DNA from: Arctopsyche grandis
Taxonomy: Eukaryota > Arthropoda > Insecta > Trichoptera > Hydropsychidae
Reading direction: 5' to 3'
Assembly (NCBI RefSeq): GCF_051622035.1
Contig: NC_135355.1
Span: forward strand, 30,940,986-31,004,985
Length of the DNA: 64,000 nt
The notes under the pieces: model-generated
Seen by the model: only the letters and a program-made list of their open reading frames with translations
Databases searched by the model: none
What the model was told of the DNA's origin: nothing
Shown: positions 49,503 to 61,582 of the stretch, one piece after another
Layout: every line of letters starts with the position of its first letter
Numbering within the stretch: position 1 is the first letter of the stretch
Made by a program: the position numbers and the translations under genes

Positions 49503-51420
49503 GTATAGAAAAATATGAGAATGAATAAATAATGCGTATACATACATATTTACATACATATATATAGAATATATATTTTTAATAATTTATAATTTTTTTT
49601 ATTTTAATAAAGAACTTTCTCCTACAAATACGGCTAAGAATAATAGGTATTCAAAAGTGAACCGATCCAATTAAGAATGAGGGAAAAAATAATTTTGCGT
49701 GTTGTTTATATTGTAAAGTATCTCTCCGTGGAAAATATTCATACAAAACGAAGGCTAATTAATAATGTAATTTAACAATTCAATTTTTATTATTTTACGA
49801 CTATAATGTTGTAATAATAATAGGTATTATACAGTTTAAAAGCTTTATTTCATAAAATATTATACGAAAATATGTTGTTTACTAAAATTGAAATGTAAAT
49901 TATTTAATAAATACATACATATAATAAATACACAATGACTAATTGCAATATTTTTGTTTGTTTCAGGTGAGTACTAGCAAAGTAATTTCTACATGGTGAA
50001 AAATTAGGTGATATAATGTTAATAATATTATATAAAAAAACAATTTCAAATTCGTATTGACATATAATATAAAGGGTTTGTGATCATTACTTTAATTTGA
50101 TATCGATATAATTATACATTCTATTGAAACATCGCATTTCGGCGACATCGTGAAAATGTGGACAATTCCCTAGATTTATGTTTTGTTTATAAGTACATAT
50201 ATACATTGTTTATATATTATTTTATTTTATTTTTATTTATGTGTGTGTGTGTGTGTGTAATCTCTATTCGATTGAATAAAATTATGAAAATTCCCCTGTA
50301 TACCAACGTCGCAAATACATATCATTTAAACACGTTTTTATTTTTATTTTCATTTATTTTACTTTGTCTTACACGTACAGTTTATTTTATATATTTTTTA
50401 AGGGAAATGATTTTTCGAAGAAAGCTTCAATTGTCCCGCATGCGGCACAATTGAACTTCGTCAATCGAAAGGTCTTTCTCTCAGTATTTCAGGATTATTA
50501 GAATTTCAACAATGTGCCTGTAGATAACTTTGGAATTCGAATCCAAGCACTGCCATACATTTTAAGTACACAGAATGAAATGCTGTTAAAACATAATACA
50601 ATTTGGGGGACGCCAACTTTCCAGGATTATATTATATTACAAAGCGACCGCAATTTTAATTCGAAAACTTTTCACTGAAATTTTCATACCGTGTAAATTT
50701 TTCACTCGGTCCTTAAGTGTCCGATTATTGAAAATTATTTATAATTTGATAATAATGTCTAAAAACATGGGATGAAATTTCAATATCTTACATATATACA
50801 TACATACATACATAAGTATATCTGTGTGTATTTATTTCTCAATATACAATCAATCAATTTTTATCAAGGTGTGTAATTGGCAATTTTAATATACTGTTAT
50901 TCTTCATCCAGAGAAATAATGAGGCAAATTTGTTTCGAGGCGAAATGGGACGTGCAAAAAATAAATTTGACACAAATTTATTCATATTCACGTGCCAATT
51001 CATTTCTTTAGTGGGTCTCCGTGCTTTTTATTTTATTTTTTTTGCTTCCGAAACGCCGCAGAGTCTCATTACCGGTGTTTCGTTTCATTGTTATCGTTCG
51101 GTGGGTTTTATGACAGATTAATTCGATTTATATCGAGTATATTGCCGATAAATTATCAAATTACGAATTTATACGATTGATATCGTTGACACTTTAATAT
51201 GATTAACGACATTGAAGAAATTTACATAAATATACCATATAATTTACGATTTAAAATTAACTTTTGACGATAATTATTTATTTTCATACCACCAATTTAA
51301 TAGATATTTATTGAAATGTACTTGAAATTGGAAAATCATTAAACGGTTTATAACTTATATCCAATTAAAATTTCGACATATGCAATTTATAAAATAGTAG
51401 AAGTAGTAAATAACTATTTA
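49503..51420. other. Intergenic, no gene recognised
   Basis: AT-rich; a (GT)n run at about 50241-50257. A forward 98-codon frame at 50158-50454 is hydrophobic, spans the GT run and starts without ATG, so it is not credible. Confidence 0.4.
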
Positions 51421-52010
51421 TATTTGGGTCAAATCATAGAAATGTCCGGTAGTAAATAAGAATAAATAGAGACGTATGAAATTAGGATGGATTGCATTTG
51501 AACTAATGAATGTGGTTTTTAAATCAAAAATGCCACTCTGCTTGAAGAAAAAGATCTTCAATCAATGTGTTTTAGAAGTGATGACGTATGGATGTGAAAC
51601 ATGGACATTGAAAGACAAGATGCTACGCAAAGTCCAATGCACTCAAATAAGTATGGAACGCTATATGCTCGGCGTAACAAGGAAACACAGGAAGTGGAAC
51701 ACGCGGGTGATAAGTATGAAAAGAGTTGTGGACATAATGGATAGAGTAAAGAGATTGAAATGACAATGGGCGGGTCACTTCGCTAGAAAAATGGACGAAG
51801 GTTGGACAAAAGAAGTACTAGAATGGTACCCAAGAGAATGTAAAATGGTAAAAGGAAGACCGCAGGGAAGATTAGTAGACGAAAATAGGAAAATGTGTGG
51901 GGTAAGATGGATAAGAGTTGCTCAAAACAGAGACGAGTGGAAGCGTGCTAGAGAGGCCTTCATCCAGCAGTGGATGGTGAGCGGCTGTAGATGATAATGG
52001 TGATTGTGAC
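51421..52010 (+). pseudogene. RTE-clade LINE 3' end, copy 3 (longest)
   Basis: Starts 'YLGQIIEMSGS', then after stops 'RRMKLGWIAFELMNVVFK', 'MPLCLKKKIFNQCVLEVMTY', 'GCETWTLKDKMLRKVQCTQI', 'SMERYMLGVTRKHRKWNT'. After one TGA near 51761 comes 'QWAGHFARKMDEGWTKEVLE', 'WYPREC', 'GRLVDENRKMCGVRWIRVAQ' and 'NRDEWKRAREAFIQQW'. This is the thumb and C-terminal region of RTE-type reverse transcriptase; catalytic YADD and endonuclease are missing. Only a few stops interrupt it, so it is younger than the copy at 38.2 kb. It ends near an imperfect GATGATAATGGTGAT tail. Confidence 0.92.
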
Positions 52011-52344
52011 AGTACAAGCACACATTTCATTAGTTCATGATCATACTAGTTGGTTCATATAAGATCTAATCTGACCAGTTAAACTGTACACAAAAGAAGA
52101 AATTGACAAACTAGTTTGTTCATGCACAAACTATTAAGCATATTCTCAATCGTTTGTCCCATCCTCTATGTATGTATGTATTTATGCTTACCCTGGATTG
52201 CAATATATTAAAAATAAGCAGAAACGGGAATTAAAGCAACGTTGTATTGTGGTTTCCATAGGATTTGTCGTTTTAAAACTCAAAAGTTTTGTCAACTAAC
52301 AGTTTCAAGCGACACCTGGAGAGTCAATTTGAAGATGAATGTTG

Positions 52345-52405
52345 ACTGTTAACACTTAAACTGTTGGTTTATAATACTAAAACCAATAGTGTAAGTGTTA
52401 ACAGT
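52345..52405. repeat. 26-bp stem hairpin, two mismatches
   Basis: Arm ACTGTTAACACTTAAACTG plus TTGGTTT (52345-52370) pairs with 52380-52405 over 24 of 26 positions, with a 9-nt AT loop. Confidence 0.9.
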
Positions 52406-53727
52406 GTATAAAAAAACTAGTATGTCCACGAAATAACCGGAGTGAACACTCTGACTGCTACATATACACATTGTTTTCCACATGTATATTATTTTCAATT
52501 TATCATAATACGCATTTTTGCATATTATTCTTGTCGGAAGCACTGAAACATATTGTCTAATAACAAAAAATGTTAAGCCAACGCTCTTCATATGATGTTT
52601 TTGTTTTAAAATCATATCTAATAAATATATATTTGATGTACAAAGTAATATAAATTTTATACGAAAAGCAATTTAAATTTGATTATACATACATAGTTTA
52701 CCAACAAATTTTAATTTCATATACAATATATAAACTTGGGCAATTTAAAAACCGTTCACATTATTTCACAATGCACGTATACAGAAAAAAATAACGTTTG
52801 TGGGGAAAGCGGTCGTCGGGTATAACGATGTCATTTTCTTTGCGTTCGTTTTATGTTATTATATTATATTCCAACGACACAGTTTTTCAAATAAAACTAT
52901 TTCCTTTGAAAATTTTATAGGAATTTAAATTAATACAGTACTTTAAAAGGTCGTATTGTGTATTTATATGTAAGCACTTTTAAGAATGTAAAACGGTGAC
53001 GACTTTTGTCGAAGATTTTTCCGCTAGAAGTGACTCGGAGTTCAACTCAAACAGTATAAAGTCAAAGAGAAATATGTTTACGAAGAGTTTCGCCCCAAAT
53101 AAACATTTTAATTCTACACAAACGTTAGAGTTAGAAATTCTCCGAAAGACACAAACAAACAAAGCGGAACATACGATCCTAATACAACAAACGATGAATT
53201 CAAGGTATAATAGCTGAAGCAAGACTCGTCGCTTTGTTCATAATTGCTAAATTATTTGTACACATGTGTAGGTACATTGAAACACTTAAACGATGTACCA
53301 AATTGTGTCTGCATCTATGTTGAAATTGATTGATTTGTACAAACATTTCAATTTTTCTATGCATCATTGAAATAAAAATGATGAAAATTGTATTGATGAA
53401 AACTTTCCTATTGAAACTGTCACAAACAGACAGCAAAACGATAAACCGCTAAAGGGGGAAACGAAAATAAATAAATGATAAAAAGCATACGCAACATATA
53501 AAAGCGGATGAAAAAAAAAGTCTGAAACATTGCTAAAAATTGACGATTTGTTTGAAAATCAGAATAGCATAATATGTAAGATTTGATTCAATCATGCAAA
53601 GTGTGACGTAGTTATTTCTAATTCTCAAAAGATTTAAAAACAATTGTAATCCTGATTTAAATTAAAATTTCTATGATGTTGTCTTGTTAGTCTATTTTTC
53701 AATACAATATTACTGCATTGAAAACTA

Positions 53728-53761
53728 CTTTTTACTATATACTGGAGTATATAGTAAAAAG
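53728..53761. repeat. 15-bp perfect hairpin
   Basis: CTTTTTACTATATAC, loop TGGA, then GTATATAGTAAAAAG. Confidence 0.95.
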
Positions 53762-55475
53762 ATCATACATATAAAAGTAGTTACGTGAATACGATCATGT
53801 TTTAGGATTATACAACGAGTTAAAATTAATTTGATGCTTTCAAAATTTTTCCATTGACCTTCTTAAATGCTTTTTTCAAATCGGAACACCATTTTCCCTT
53901 CTAAGATCTCGTCTTTTATTTTATATTCAGTGAAAAAAGGCACAAAAAGACACTCGTGAAATATACTTCCCTTTGGTGCGATGAATAAAAAATACACTCT
54001 CGCAAAAAGGAAATTTTAGCCGAGAAATCTTCTTTTAACGTTTTAATTAATATTTCATCGTTTCTAGAGCTGTTATATCTGTTTGTAAAATTTCAAACAT
54101 TTAAATTTTATATAATATAATGCCTGATTTTAATTTTATGCAACGCTTTTAATAATTTAATAGACAAAATTACCGTCGGTGAAAATTTTAGAATTGTAAC
54201 CGATGGATTATCGTACTTTTTTGCTATATATTATATAAACTCAATTTGTTGTTCGCAACATACTAAATCTGTACAAACGAGACCTTCGCCTTAACGGGGA
54301 AACACAATTTTATGATCCGTAAACAATTTCAGCGAATCCATTATCGTGACCGTACATACGCGACGGAAAATTTATCCGGAAAATTTGTTCACATAATAAT
54401 TACAGTATATGTATATGTAAAAAACACAATATTTTCATATAGAAAAATATGTTTGATCATATCTAAGGTAATAACAGTGAAAGCTCTTGCGGTAGAAGTT
54501 ACCGTTTCGTCGATAAAAATATGAAACCTATCTAAATAGAATGGATCGAATATCCACTTTAAGGATTAGAACGTGAATGGAATTTGGAGCATATTAATCT
54601 TGAATATATTTTAAAGAGGATTTCATTTCCCTTCAAAATAATAATTTATAATAATAACTCCAATTTTACAAACATATAGATACAAATGTATATATGCATA
54701 TATATATTGATTGAAATGAATATTAGAAATCATTAAAGTAAACCCATTCAAAAACGTTTATATTTAATGCTTCTATTTATTGAAAATATTTAATGTCATT
54801 ATACATTTTTATTCAAAACGTAGATCTGTGTATCGAGGTAGTAATATAATATATAAAAGGTATTTCTATGTAATATATAAAAGATCTATGTAATATATAA
54901 AAGGTATTACTTATAGTCTGATTTTTGCATGAAAATACAATATATTCACGTTCTCAAATTCGAGTCTCTTTACAGCCGACGGATTTTCCTTTCATTGACT
55001 TCAGTGATTTTCTCTTTGGATAAGTTATTTTAGATTTAAGGCTCAATAAATACATGTCGCATTTTAAGCCAAACCTGATTATCTCGCTTGTTTATATTTA
55101 TTTCCGTGTTTATTGTGCTTTGAAACACAATATAATTACAAACTTTCGTATGACACGAATTCTTTGATCACGTCAGTTACGATTCCGAATTTCTTTTATT
55201 ATTTTTCCTTTTATTTTGTGAAAAGCAAACATGCGATTCCGATCCTAATGAGGATAAGTATATGGCAGATGGGCACAAAAGAAAATTATTAATGCAAAAC
55301 TGACTAACTAGCATAAACGAAAATATTTTTTTTTGCTTGAAAATAATAGCAAAATTTGAATTATCTAATATATTTACTGAAAATAATTTAATGAAATAAT
55401 TAAATTCCATTTTAAATCATAAATTTAATAAAGAAAAAATTTGGTACATACATAATTTATTTATATATGTATTTT

Positions 55476-55800
55476 GCCAGTAGTATAGCTCACTGATTGC
55501 GCTTATGCTAACCACCGAGAGGTTCCCGAGTTAAAGCCCTGAGTTCGTCTCGATTGAAGAGAATTTATTCAGAGGATTTCTGCAGTGATGCTGGTCAGAC
55601 TTTGATATTCCTGACTCCGAGTCGATCGTTTTGCCAATTTATCTGATTATATTGTTAAAATGGTAAAAAACTATCCTACCTACTATTTGTCACCACTGTT
55701 TGAATATTTTTTCGAATTTATAATCTATAATTTTTTATAGATAAATATATACAAGCTTAGTACCACATGTGTCCCTCGGGAGTAAAACCCGTAATAGCAT
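55476..55800 (+). mobile_element. tRNA-derived SINE, copy G (divergent)
   Basis: Head 'gtagtatagctcactgattg' followed by 'ggttcccgagttaaagccct' (decayed A and B boxes), body 'gctggtcagactttgatatt', 'cctgactccgagtcgatcgt', 'gccaatttatctgattat', and a tail 'tacaagcttagtaccacat' similar in part to the tail of copy B. An extra 'gaagagaatttattcagagg' lies between head and body. Confidence 0.6.
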
Positions 55801-55850
55801 TATGGGAAAAATACATTTAAAAAATATATATAAAAGGCAACAAATTAAAT

Positions 55851-56009
55851 GGTCAGAATTTAAATCAACTTTTGGTCAGAATAAAAATCAAATTTCGGTC
55901 AGAATTTGATTATTTAGGGTCAGAATAAAAGTACTGTATGTATGTTCATAATAAATGGTCAGAATAGGCATACTAAACAGTCAGAATGGTTATAATAAAT
56001 TGTCAGAAT
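55851..56009 (+). repeat. GGTCAGAAT motif cluster, left (direct)
   Basis: GGTCAGAAT occurs at 55851, 55874, 55897, 55918 and 55957, and GTCAGAAT at 55980 and 56002. The spacing is 21-39 bp. Reverse-complement copies occur from 56381 onward, suggesting subterminal repeats of a transposon. Confidence 0.85.
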
Positions 56010-56311
56010 AGTCAAAAATAATGAGTCGTCTGCAATAAATCATTTTTTTCTAAGGCTGGATTATAACTTACATAGGTTAGGTAGGGTTAGGGCACGTTAA
56101 AACTTGATAATGCCAACTGCTAACTGAGCGTCTTCCAGTGAGATGAATCGTATCCGGGATAAGAGAATGTTTAAGTATGTATTTGTATGTACGATAGTTC
56201 AGCCAAAGAGCGTGGAAAATGGTAACGGTCATTGACTCTGATCATCTTTCAGAATATTTCTTACCATTTAAAGTTAATATGACCAATCCAGTTTCAATTT
56301 TAATCATTCAA

Positions 56312-56315
<4 letters not shown>

Positions 56316-56380
<65 letters not shown>
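56316..56380. repeat. (TA)n microsatellite
   Basis: About 65 bp of TA dinucleotides between the two GGTCAGAAT clusters. Confidence 0.95.
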
Positions 56381-56384
<4 letters not shown>

Positions 56385-56968
56385 TGACCAATGAGTATAA
56401 ATTCTGACCGTCTAAAATTTATTTTGGCCTTTTATATTCTGCCCGTTTGACATAAATTTATATATTTTATTTTACAAATATACCAGGAAGGCTTAACAGG
56501 TAAACCCCAAATGCGCCTTCCTGGTCCACATAATTATTACATAGATACATGTAAATCTAAATAATATCTGAAATCTATGGTCAGTATACATATATTACAA
56601 ACATCGTATTAATACGATAAATAACGATGAATAACTTTAATGTAACAATACGAATTTTATATTCGATAAACAACCACAGAGACATCTATGGTGAGCAATA
56701 TGGCGAAACCTAAGATATAACAATAACTAAAGGTTCGCAACAGAAAATTGGGAAGGAAACGCCAATTTTACAGGAATCGTTTCAATGAAAATCAGAAAAA
56801 TTGGCAAATTCTGATAAGAAACAATCGACCTAGAAAAATCAAGGTCTGGCCAACAGCGAGACTTAGCGGGGAATCGAACTCGTAACATCAAGTACGAAAT
56901 AATTCAACATTCACCACTAGACCACGCTGATTATATAAATTCTAACCAATGTGATATAAATTCTGACC
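56381..56968 (-). repeat. ATTCTGACC motif cluster, right (inverted), split by SINE H
   Basis: ATTCTGACC at 56381, 56401 and 56960, with variants ATTCTGCCC (56436) and ATTCTAACC (56939). SINE copy H sits between 56444 and 56939, so it inserted into an existing cluster. Together with the left cluster this outlines an element of roughly 55.84-57.0 kb. Confidence 0.75.
56483..56930 (-). mobile_element. tRNA-derived SINE, copy H (best-preserved head and tail hairpin)
   Basis: Minus strand: head GCGTGGTCTAGTGGTGAATG (A box near perfect), B box in 'cgagttcgattccccgct', body complementary to 'atcaaggtctggccaacagc', 'gaaaatcagaaaaattggca', 'aggaatcgtttcaatg'. The 3' end is an inverted repeat CCAGGAAGGC (56483-56492) and GCCTTCCTGG (56515-56524) around a 22-nt loop. 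About 450 bp, the most complete copy in the window. Confidence 0.88.
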
Positions 56969-57133
56969 ACAAACTTATTGAGAATTTTACCCAAAAATAA
57001 CGAGCCAATATGAATATATGTATGCATATGTATGTACATAGAAGTATATATAAATTTTCAAACGTAGTCCATTGAATTTTTTGCTAAGTATTCCTGTATC
57101 GCCTTGAGTCAAGCTTTTAATCGATTAAACATA

Positions 57134-57316
57134 TCTAATATATGTATATGTAATTTCGAAAGATACTTTGTATGTAACTATTGTTGGTTCGTAAATCCAT
57201 GACGTCATCGTACAAATGAATATTCAAATAAATTTAATAAAATGTGTACTTTAAGATTGGACGTGTTTAAGCGGTTTATATTTCAAATACCGAGCGAAGC
57301 CGTGTAAAAATACTAG
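57134..57316 (+). mobile_element. Non-autonomous Helitron, copy 3 (shortest)
   Basis: Starts TCTAATATATG, continues with 'taatttcgaaagatactttg' and ends 'taccgagcgaagccgtgtaa' plus AAATACTAG, followed by T, inserted after A. 183 bp; the central part is deleted relative to copies 1 and 2. Confidence 0.8.
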
Positions 57317-58381
57317 TAATATATATTTGTAGCTTGCCGTCTATAGCATGTCAAATAGCACATCAAAGACCAGGCTAGTACAATTTGGCAATTTGCGAAA
57401 CTATCATTTAGCTGTAGCCTTAAAAACCGAAAGCAGTACACACGCCAAAATTTACATACGACATTCACGGTAACTTGAAACCTCACGGTAATAAAACCCA
57501 CCAAGAATCCCCAAAACAACACGAAATTTCCACGGCAATCAACCGCAAGTTATTAGAGAGGGTCACATAACTTATTCATTTGCCTGACCCCAAACTCGCT
57601 AATTTTATACAGGTGGAAATTGCGAGTTTTAACCGACCGGTCTGTTTACATTTAAGGTATATGGTTAGGCGGGGTGATGTCGGTACCCGCCCACGGCATA
57701 CACAAGCAACTTGCTAACGTGTCGCAAGCGAGTAAGTAGGTGGAGATATGTATGTAGTAGTAAGTAAGTAGTGGAGTTGTAAGTAAAGTCCTCGTTCCTC
57801 GTTAGTGGTCCTCCAGGGGTGTGTTTTCGCCCCGGACCGATGTGAAAATCTCGTTTTGATCAAGTACTTGAGAAAACCGCAAAAACAATTTCGAAATGGA
57901 ACCCAGTTTACACCCCTTCATCTCCCCAGTTGGTATGTGCTGCTGATGAAAAACTTTATGGGGATTATTATTAATACGAACGATGTGGAGCTAATGCATT
58001 GTCGTGAAAGCGGATTTGCTCAAATAGTTCCGGGCCGATTTTTGAACCTAATATTCCCACGTCGTTAAAAGCATTGTGAATGATTTATTTGTTTTATAAT
58101 AGAAACGACCATTCAATAACATTATAAAATAAATATTGAAATCAAAAGATTATATTTAAACCAAACAAAAATACAGAAGTCCAAAAATTGAAAAAAGAAT
58201 TTATGTAATGTGTGTGGCCGTTTGCAAATCTGCCTAGACATTATCGATTTTAAAAATTCTCAAAAAATCATTTTATATTGTCATATATCTAAACTTTAAG
58301 GTGATTTTAATCAAATTTGATCTAATATCGTTTTGAGTTCGTCACACGCAAACAAACATGAGCTCGCTACATATGTATAGA
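57317..58381. other. Intergenic, with a GC-richer block at 57480-58060
   Basis: GC-richer unique sequence, including 'aggcggggtgatgtcggtac'. The 87-codon forward frame at 57805-58068 lacks an ATG start and recognisable motifs. It may be a decayed element or regulatory; not resolved. Confidence 0.4.
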
Positions 58382-59191
58382 TAGTGTTGTAAAATTATCG
58401 GTAATAATCTTTTGGAGAATATTCACAAACCGAGAATTTTCGAGAATATTCTTTTTTGGAGCATCTTGAGGGCTTTTATACTATTCCGTTGCAATTTCAG
58501 AAAATGGATATATTCATGTGACGGGTAAGATGAGGGAAGACACGAATAAAATTAACTAATGTAAAAACCTAATTAATAATAATTTTTAACATTTTGCATT
58601 TCATAGTATGTACAGAGAGAGGCTAAGCAAATGTGACTTTTGAGCAAAACACAACAGAAATGTTACGCCTATTATGTAGTTTATGTTAAAAGATTTAACG
58701 ATTTCGGAGAAAAACTCAAAGCAACTTATTTATAGATCTGGAAGCAAAAAAAGCAACTGACATTTTAGTGTTAATGGTAGCTCGCTTTTTTTATTTAGCA
58801 ATTGTTATCGTTTCTAAACTTAATAAATTTAAGATTTTATATTATGTTATGTCTTTTAAAAGTACGCACCGGTGTGAAATAACAATTAAAATACCAAAAG
58901 TCATACAAAATTTGTGTTAAAAAAATATGTATAGGTTATTGCTTCCAGAGTAAATAAGCATTGCATTCCTGTGAGAAATGACACATTCAGTGTCGTCAAA
59001 ATGATAAAATGTCATTCAAAATGCTCTCAGACATTCTAGAAAGTCCTATTACTCCTATTAGGTCCTGAAAATATCCTAGAATCGTTTAAAAATCTAATAA
59101 ACCATCTAGAGATGTTTTATAACCAAGAAAAAAGAAAATTCTTTTGGAAAATATTCTCGTTCTCCGAGAATATTCTCGACATACAACACTA
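58382..59191. mobile_element. hAT-like non-autonomous element with GAGAATATTCTC repeats
   Basis: 10-bp terminal inverted repeats TAGTGTTGTA ... TACAACACTA. Self-complementary GAGAATATTC motifs cluster within 70 bp of each end (left: 'ttttggagaatattcac', 'ttcgagaatattctttt'; right: 'gaaaatattctcgttctc', 'cgagaatattctcgac'). Flanking octamers TGTATAGA and TGTACATA agree at six of eight positions, compatible with an old 8-bp hAT target duplication. No transposase ORF inside 810 bp. Confidence 0.7.
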
Positions 59192-60517
59192 TGTACATAT
59201 GTATGTTGGACAACGACACAGATATGTACTAGGCGCATTTGTAAATTCTAAAATGGAGTGGAATTTGTAGTCTATTCGCGAACAATATTGATCAATTTTT
59301 AAATGAACAATATTAAGAGAGGTATATAAAAATATATTTCATTAAATTTTTACCGAAAATATTTATAACATAAAAATAAAATTTTTTATTAAAAAATGTA
59401 CTAAGATTTTTTTTGTACAATAAAAAGTTTAACAAAACTTTTAATACATAATTAATCTCTTTCAGTCTATATTCTCATACAATTATCGAAGTTGGACTAT
59501 TCAACTAATAAAAACTGCAAAAAAAAATGCGAATACTTGCGACAACGTTGTCATTATCTGTCTACTGTGGGGAGATTAGCAAACGGCAACACTGTGCGAC
59601 GGCTTAAAACCGGTCAATGCTACAGGAATACTATTAAATGAAGAAAATCATTAATTTATTTACGAAAGAATTTAAATATCATAATGAAAGGTTACTGAGA
59701 GATCTCCGAAGGTGACGAAACATAATCTTGTTTGACAAATATGGTCGATTTACTTTAAAAAGTTGTTAAAAGATTTCAACCGTAATACTTCTTAAACTTA
59801 TTAGCAATCATATTAAAATGTTAGTGAACATACTATCAATTCTAAGAAGTTGACTAAAATTGATATTACATATAATATAAATTGAAATGACATACATATA
59901 AATAACTAATAGGGTGTAAGTCGAACTGATAGGTTCTGATATTCAATACGACGACGTCTGGTAAGCTCCATTTGGTTAAATGCGACAAACGGTTAATTTG
60001 AAATGAGTAATAAATTATTTAAAAACTGAATCAGTTGAGAGTTCGATCTGTTTTGACGTTGAATTGATTTTAACTGGCATGTTTGAAGTTGATTGTTCGA
60101 AATGGTTGAAGAACCGATTAAGCTTTGTGTTTCGTGGTTGATATATTACGATTGTGTTTAAGTTCGTTTTAATAGCGTTTTTAACAAACGCAAACACGTC
60201 AATCAGTTAATTTTTGTTTTGCTCCAAAATCGGAGATGAACTTTAAACGCATCATTTTCTAAACTTAGTTATAAAATATGACGCTTTTAACCAAATCGGT
60301 TTTTCTCGATAGTTGACATATCAAACTCGGTTAAATTGAAGATATAAAAATATGTCTCACCAATTAAAAGTAATAAATAGCTTAGAAGAACCGGTTTTGA
60401 TTATTTGTACCTATTTATATGTACAAACATATATACATATGAACGATTACATACATATGTAGATATGTGATAGAACCGGTCAATTATTTATTTAATTCAG
60501 CTAACATATATATGTAT
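59192..60517. other. Intergenic, no gene recognised
   Basis: AT-rich. The part at 59880-60420 has 'aaccggt' and 'cggttaa' motifs, but no element ends could be set. Confidence 0.4.
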
Positions 60518-61582
60518 TAGGGTTTTTGACCCGGGTCGGCCCGGGAAAGACATTCCCGGGAATTTACGGAATTTTTGTTGTCCCGTGTCCCGGGAATTCT
60601 TATCTCAAATCCCGATAATTGTATTTTAAAAAATCTTGAATATATACAAAATTTTCACGACTGCACGAAGGGAAATAATAAATCAAATACTCAAAGAATC
60701 GTAAAATAATCTCAAAGGTTTGTTGTTAAGCAGCAAGTACAGCGCATTCCCCGAACGTGGAAGTTTTATGAGCATAATGATTTTGTGCTAATTGTTCAAA
60801 ATCGTTTCTTGTAATTCTATTTTTGGAAAATCTCAATACCGAAGGACTTTAAGGATTTTAATTTCCAAGAATTGAAAATTAAAATCGAAGAAAAAAGAAG
60901 CCTAAAACTGATTTTTTCATACAAGTTTTAAATAATTCTAATTTTATACCGAACAAAATATTCTTTAAATCTTGTAATAAAAGCGAATGTATGTACATAT
61001 ATCCTACGGTGAAATTATTATGAAGCGAGTATATCTATGTTGTATTGACGATTCCACAATGGAAGAAACTCTTTAAATGAATAATTAAATACGGAGTTAT
61101 CAAAGACAAATATAGAAAATAACGTAAATAAAAATAACCTCGACTTTAAAAAGAAATTAAAACATACATACATGCTGACAGGAGAAAAAACCGATAATTT
61201 AAAAAAATTGTTTTCGTCCATTTTAACAATAAAAACTTCGACCGAAACTGAAAGAGTTTTTTCCATTACTGGAAATTTTTGTACCAAATCTAGAAATAGG
61301 CTTTCGGATACTCATTTAAATATTTTAGTATTCTTAAGAAGTTACTTTAAATATGTTTACTTTTACAATTAAATTTTTTCCAGTTTATAGATATATTATG
61401 CATTGTTTACTTTTTTTTTATTTTGTAAATAAATAAATATTTTTTTTATTAAAAAAAAATATATAAAATTGAAAAAAAATGTTTTTTTACATGTGTCCCG
61501 GGATCCCGGGAATTTCGGGAACGATCCCGGGCTCCGTCCCGTGTCCCGGGAATTGAAAAAGTCCGGGAATACAGAAACCCAA
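60518..61582 (+). mobile_element. hAT element, internally deleted, with CCCGGGAA subterminal repeats
   Basis: Ends TAGGGTTTTTGACCCGGG and, inverted, CGGGAATACAGAAACCCAA. The palindromic CCCGGG motif occurs in clusters within about 90 bp of both ends. Flanking octamers ATATGTAT and ATATCTAC agree at six of eight positions, as expected for a decayed 8-bp hAT duplication. The interior keeps a transposase C-terminus (61150-61372). About 1.07 kb, well below a full hAT element, so non-autonomous. Confidence 0.75.
61172..61372 (+). pseudogene. hAT transposase C-terminal dimerisation fragment
   Basis: 66 residues beginning MLTGEKTDNLKKLFSSILTI. The part 'TSTETERVFSITGNFCTKSR' followed by 'NRLSDTHLNILVFLRSYFK' is the hAT family C-terminal dimerisation signature (S-T-x-x-x-E-R-x-F-S...R-x-R-L-x...L-x-x-L-x-x-L). 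Only this last segment survives; the catalytic core and BED finger are missing, so it cannot encode an active enzyme. It lies inside the CCCGGGAA element, in the expected position before the right end. Confidence 0.8.

Larger units (their letters stand above)
52011..55475. other. Intergenic with two strong hairpins
   Basis: AT-rich. Hairpins lie at 52345-52405 and 53728-53761. A short triplicated unit 'ctatgtaatatataaaag' sits at about 54845-54905. No gene recognised; the 53000-53220 frames on both strands are shadows of one another without motifs. Confidence 0.4.

Noticed and set aside
57805..58068. 87-codon forward frame
   Set aside because: No ATG start, no recognised motif, no splice context; GC-rich composition alone is not enough.
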